NCBI GenBank assembly: GCA_945917385.1
Contig: CAMEHJ010000046.1
Coordinates: forward strand, 1 to 7,589
Source of the DNA: an uncultured bacterium
Lineage (GTDB): Bacteria; Bacillota_A; Clostridia; Oscillospirales; Oscillospiraceae
DNA length: 7,589 nucleotides
Reading direction: 5' to 3'
Positions 6,217-7,589 of the stretch are shown piece by piece. The notes beneath the pieces were generated by a model. It did not search any database. It had not been told where the DNA came from and saw only the letters and a list, made by a program, of their open reading frames with translations. Each line of letters opens with the position of its first letter. Positions within the stretch are counted from its first letter, which is position 1. The position numbers were made by a program, and so were the translations under genes.

Positions 6217-6873
6217 TTATTTGAGATATTCGTCAAGCTCGGAGACGGTTTTGAAGTACAGCGGGCTGTTTTTGCGCATAAAGCTTTCAATGCTCTCAAT
6301 GTCGTTTGCCCAGCCTGCGGCAGCGAAGTCCACGCCGCAGCTTTTTGCCATGTCATAGCCCGGCTTGAGGTCGTCTATCATCAGCAGCTCATCCCGCCGA
6401 AGCGAAAAGCGTTCCATGATATCGAGCAGGGGGAAGGGGTTCGGCTTTCGCTCATTGGCAGGGCGCTCCCAGCCGTAGACTGCGTCCGGCGCGGGCAGAT
6501 CGTTTGATGCATAGTCGCGCAGGATGTACCTGTCCATGGAGTGGGAGACGACGCAGATAAGCCCGCCCTCCGCCTTATGCCGCTCCATTATCCCGCGGAT
6601 GCCGGGGTAGGCGGCGGGGGTGTGGCATTTGACGTAATCCTCCCAGAAGCGTACCTCGACGTTCAAATCCTCGTCGGTCATGCCGTAGCGCTCAACGCAC
6701 ATGGGTATGAAGCCGGGGGCGAAGTTCGCGCTGAAATATTCCTCCAAGGTGATATCGCAGCCCGGACGGTAGATTTTCAGATAATCGCGGAAGGAGGGAA
6801 AATGGATGGTTGCCGTGCTGTTCACGACGGTGTCGTCGTGGTCAAAGACAAGGCATTTATACTTCATACGCAT
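6217..6873 (-). CDS. HAD-superfamily hydrolase (phosphoglycolate phosphatase-like)
   Basis: This is a 218-residue cytoplasmic phosphatase of the HAD superfamily with an inserted helical cap. All four catalytic motifs are visible: motif I FDHDDT (10-15; nucleophile Asp11, acid Asp13), motif II VVSHS (108-112), motif III Lys143 in ERKPNPFP, and motif IV LMIDDLKPGYDMA (164-176; Asp167/Asp168). The segment between motifs I and II (about 20-90) is the cap that selects the substrate. The layout resembles Gph/PGP-type enzymes, but the substrate cannot be read from sequence. I start at ATG 6873, because the TGA of the upstream gene (6875-6873) shares its last base with this ATG, a TGATG arrangement typical of translational coupling. 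There is no separate Shine-Dalgarno. A second ATG at 6867 is possible and would remove two residues. The coupling suggests a shared task with the upstream GTPase-DUF1980 protein, such as a phosphate or nucleotide side reaction, but this is inference. Confidence 0.9.
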   Translation of the reverse strand: MRMKYKCLVFDHDDTVVNSTATIHFPSFRDYLKIYRPGCDITLEEYFSANFAPGFIPMCVERYGMTDEDLNVEVRFWEDYVKCHTPAAYPGIRGIMERHKAEGGLICVVSHSMDRYILRDYASNDLPAPDAVYGWERPANERKPNPFPLLDIMERFSLRRDELLMIDDLKPGYDMAKSCGVDFAAAGWANDIESIESFMRKNSPLYFKTVSELDEYLK

Positions 6874-7589
6874 CAATAGAAGGTGGCGACGTCCTGCTCC
6901 GGCGCGGGACAGGAATTGCCCTCAATGTAAGTGAGCACGGGGCCCTTCTTGCCGTAGGCCTTGTTGAAGCGGAAATTGACCTTCGCCGTCAGCATCATCC
7001 AGCTGTCGTCCTTGATCGTCTCCGCGCCCTCCCACTGGCAGACGAGCGCCGCGAACTGGATGTCGTCGGCGCAGCAGGTCATAACGTGTCTGCCGACAAC
7101 GAAAAAGCCTTTTCCGACCTTTTTGCGTACAAGACAGCGTGCCTTGAAGCGCACGGTCTTGCCCTCGTAATTTTTAGGATTCTCGGCCATGTCGCGGTAC
7201 CATACGGCATAGTCGTCGTCGCCTATCACGACCACCGGCGCCGAGAGGTCGAAGGGCAGGGGATCCTCGATGTCGTCGTATTCGACCTTGCCGCCGTCAT
7301 ACTCGTAGGCGATGTCCGCACGGCGGGACGCGCCGCGAACTATTTTGTGGAAAGCCATCTTGTCCATGCCGCTCTTAAAGCGGTTGAACACCACCAGCTC
7401 CGCACTCTTGAGCTTGTCATAGACAAGCTGGCGCATATTGCTGTTATAGCTGAGGAAGGTGCCCGCGTCCGCGAACATGAACTCCTGATACACCATCCAG
7501 TCCTGCGGCATGGCGTTATAGAGCGTGTCGAGCATCCACATACCGTTGTACTCGATAAGCACGCGGTCGGCGCGCGTCTCCTTCTTCCA
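6873..7589 (-). CDS. CobW/COG0523-like GTP-binding protein with C-terminal DUF1980 domain (N-terminus missing)
   Basis: The frame is open to the window edge; 238 C-terminal residues are visible and the Walker A part lies outside. Visible residues 9-20 (DRVLIEYNGMWM) match the ExxG region of G3E GTPases, where CobW proteins have IETTG. VVFNRF (66-71) stands where they have the NKxD guanine-binding motif, and an ADIAYEY segment follows in the place of the usual late strand. From about 115 to the end is a second domain that I recognise as the C-terminal part of DUF1980/TIGR03943 proteins: DDDYAVWYRDM, then YEGKTVRFK, then VVGRHVMTCCADDIQF, then KGPVL and the terminal ATFY. The His-Cys-Cys cluster (His168, Cys172, Cys173) could bind metal. 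COG0523 proteins are metal chaperones or insertases, and DUF1980 proteins are often found beside a permease; by that logic this protein may handle a metal or cofactor at the membrane. An internal GTG at 7562 is not a credible start, since conserved sequence continues before it. Confidence 0.78.
   Translation of the reverse strand, partial: WKKETRADRVLIEYNGMWMLDTLYNAMPQDWMVYQEFMFADAGTFLSYNSNMRQLVYDKLKSAELVVFNRFKSGMDKMAFHKIVRGASRRADIAYEYDGGKVEYDDIEDPLPFDLSAPVVVIGDDDYAVWYRDMAENPKNYEGKTVRFKARCLVRKKVGKGFFVVGRHVMTCCADDIQFAALVCQWEGAETIKDDSWMMLTAKVNFRFNKAYGKKGPVLTYIEGNSCPAPEQDVATFY

Noticed and set aside
6099..6356. N-terminal extension of the GT-C protein to 6356
   Set aside because: It overlaps the HAD coding region in another frame, crosses that gene's terminator and the promoter, and lacks membrane-protein character. 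The GTG at 6098 has the ribosome site.

Overview
The window looks like chromosome from a fairly GC-rich Gram-positive anaerobe of the Clostridia, most likely a gut Oscillospiraceae/Ruminococcaceae-type organism. Four things suggest this: a glgD subunit of the Firmicutes type next to glycogen phosphorylase, strong AGGAGG-type ribosome binding sites, a fusion protein (CobW-like GTPase part plus DUF1980) of a kind I know from gut Clostridia, and a small double-hairpin repeat that I recall as dispersed in Oscillospiraceae genomes. The taxonomy is inference; no rRNA or marker gene is present.

The left half (1-3600, + strand) is a glycogen locus. The window opens inside glgD (2-928, 5' end missing), the non-catalytic partner of ADP-glucose pyrophosphorylase. 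A 209-base gap follows that is packed with hairpins, including a terminator-like one at 987-1028. Next is a complete glycogen phosphorylase, glgP (1138-3546), closed by a strong intrinsic terminator (3562-3596). Synthesis and breakdown of glycogen are therefore encoded side by side but appear to be separated transcriptionally, and glgP has a structured leader that could fold in two ways.

The right half lies on the - strand and reads toward glgP. At the right edge is a CobW-like GTP-binding protein joined to a C-terminal DUF1980 domain (6873-7589, N-terminus missing). Its TGA stop overlaps the ATG of a HAD-family phosphatase (6217-6873). A hairpin (6177-6206) ends that unit. Four bases beyond it is an almost perfect sigma-A promoter (TTGACG, 17 bases, TATAAT) driving two genes that overlap by 38 bases: a roughly 12-segment GT-C membrane glycosyltransferase (4596-6098, GTG start) and a GtrB/DPM1-like polyprenyl-phosphate glycosyltransferase (3671-4633). 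The second probably makes a lipid-linked sugar inside the cell, and the first probably uses it on the outer face of the membrane.

The convergent junction (3547-3670) holds the glgP terminator and a double-hairpin repeat that runs up to the stop codon of the GtrB-like gene. There is no gene-free stretch longer than 300 bases. I see no CRISPR, phage, transposase, rRNA or tRNA genes. Nothing here is a clearly new system. The items most worth pursuing are the glgP leader, the coupled GTPase-DUF1980/HAD pair, and the two-gene glycosylation cassette with no flippase in view.
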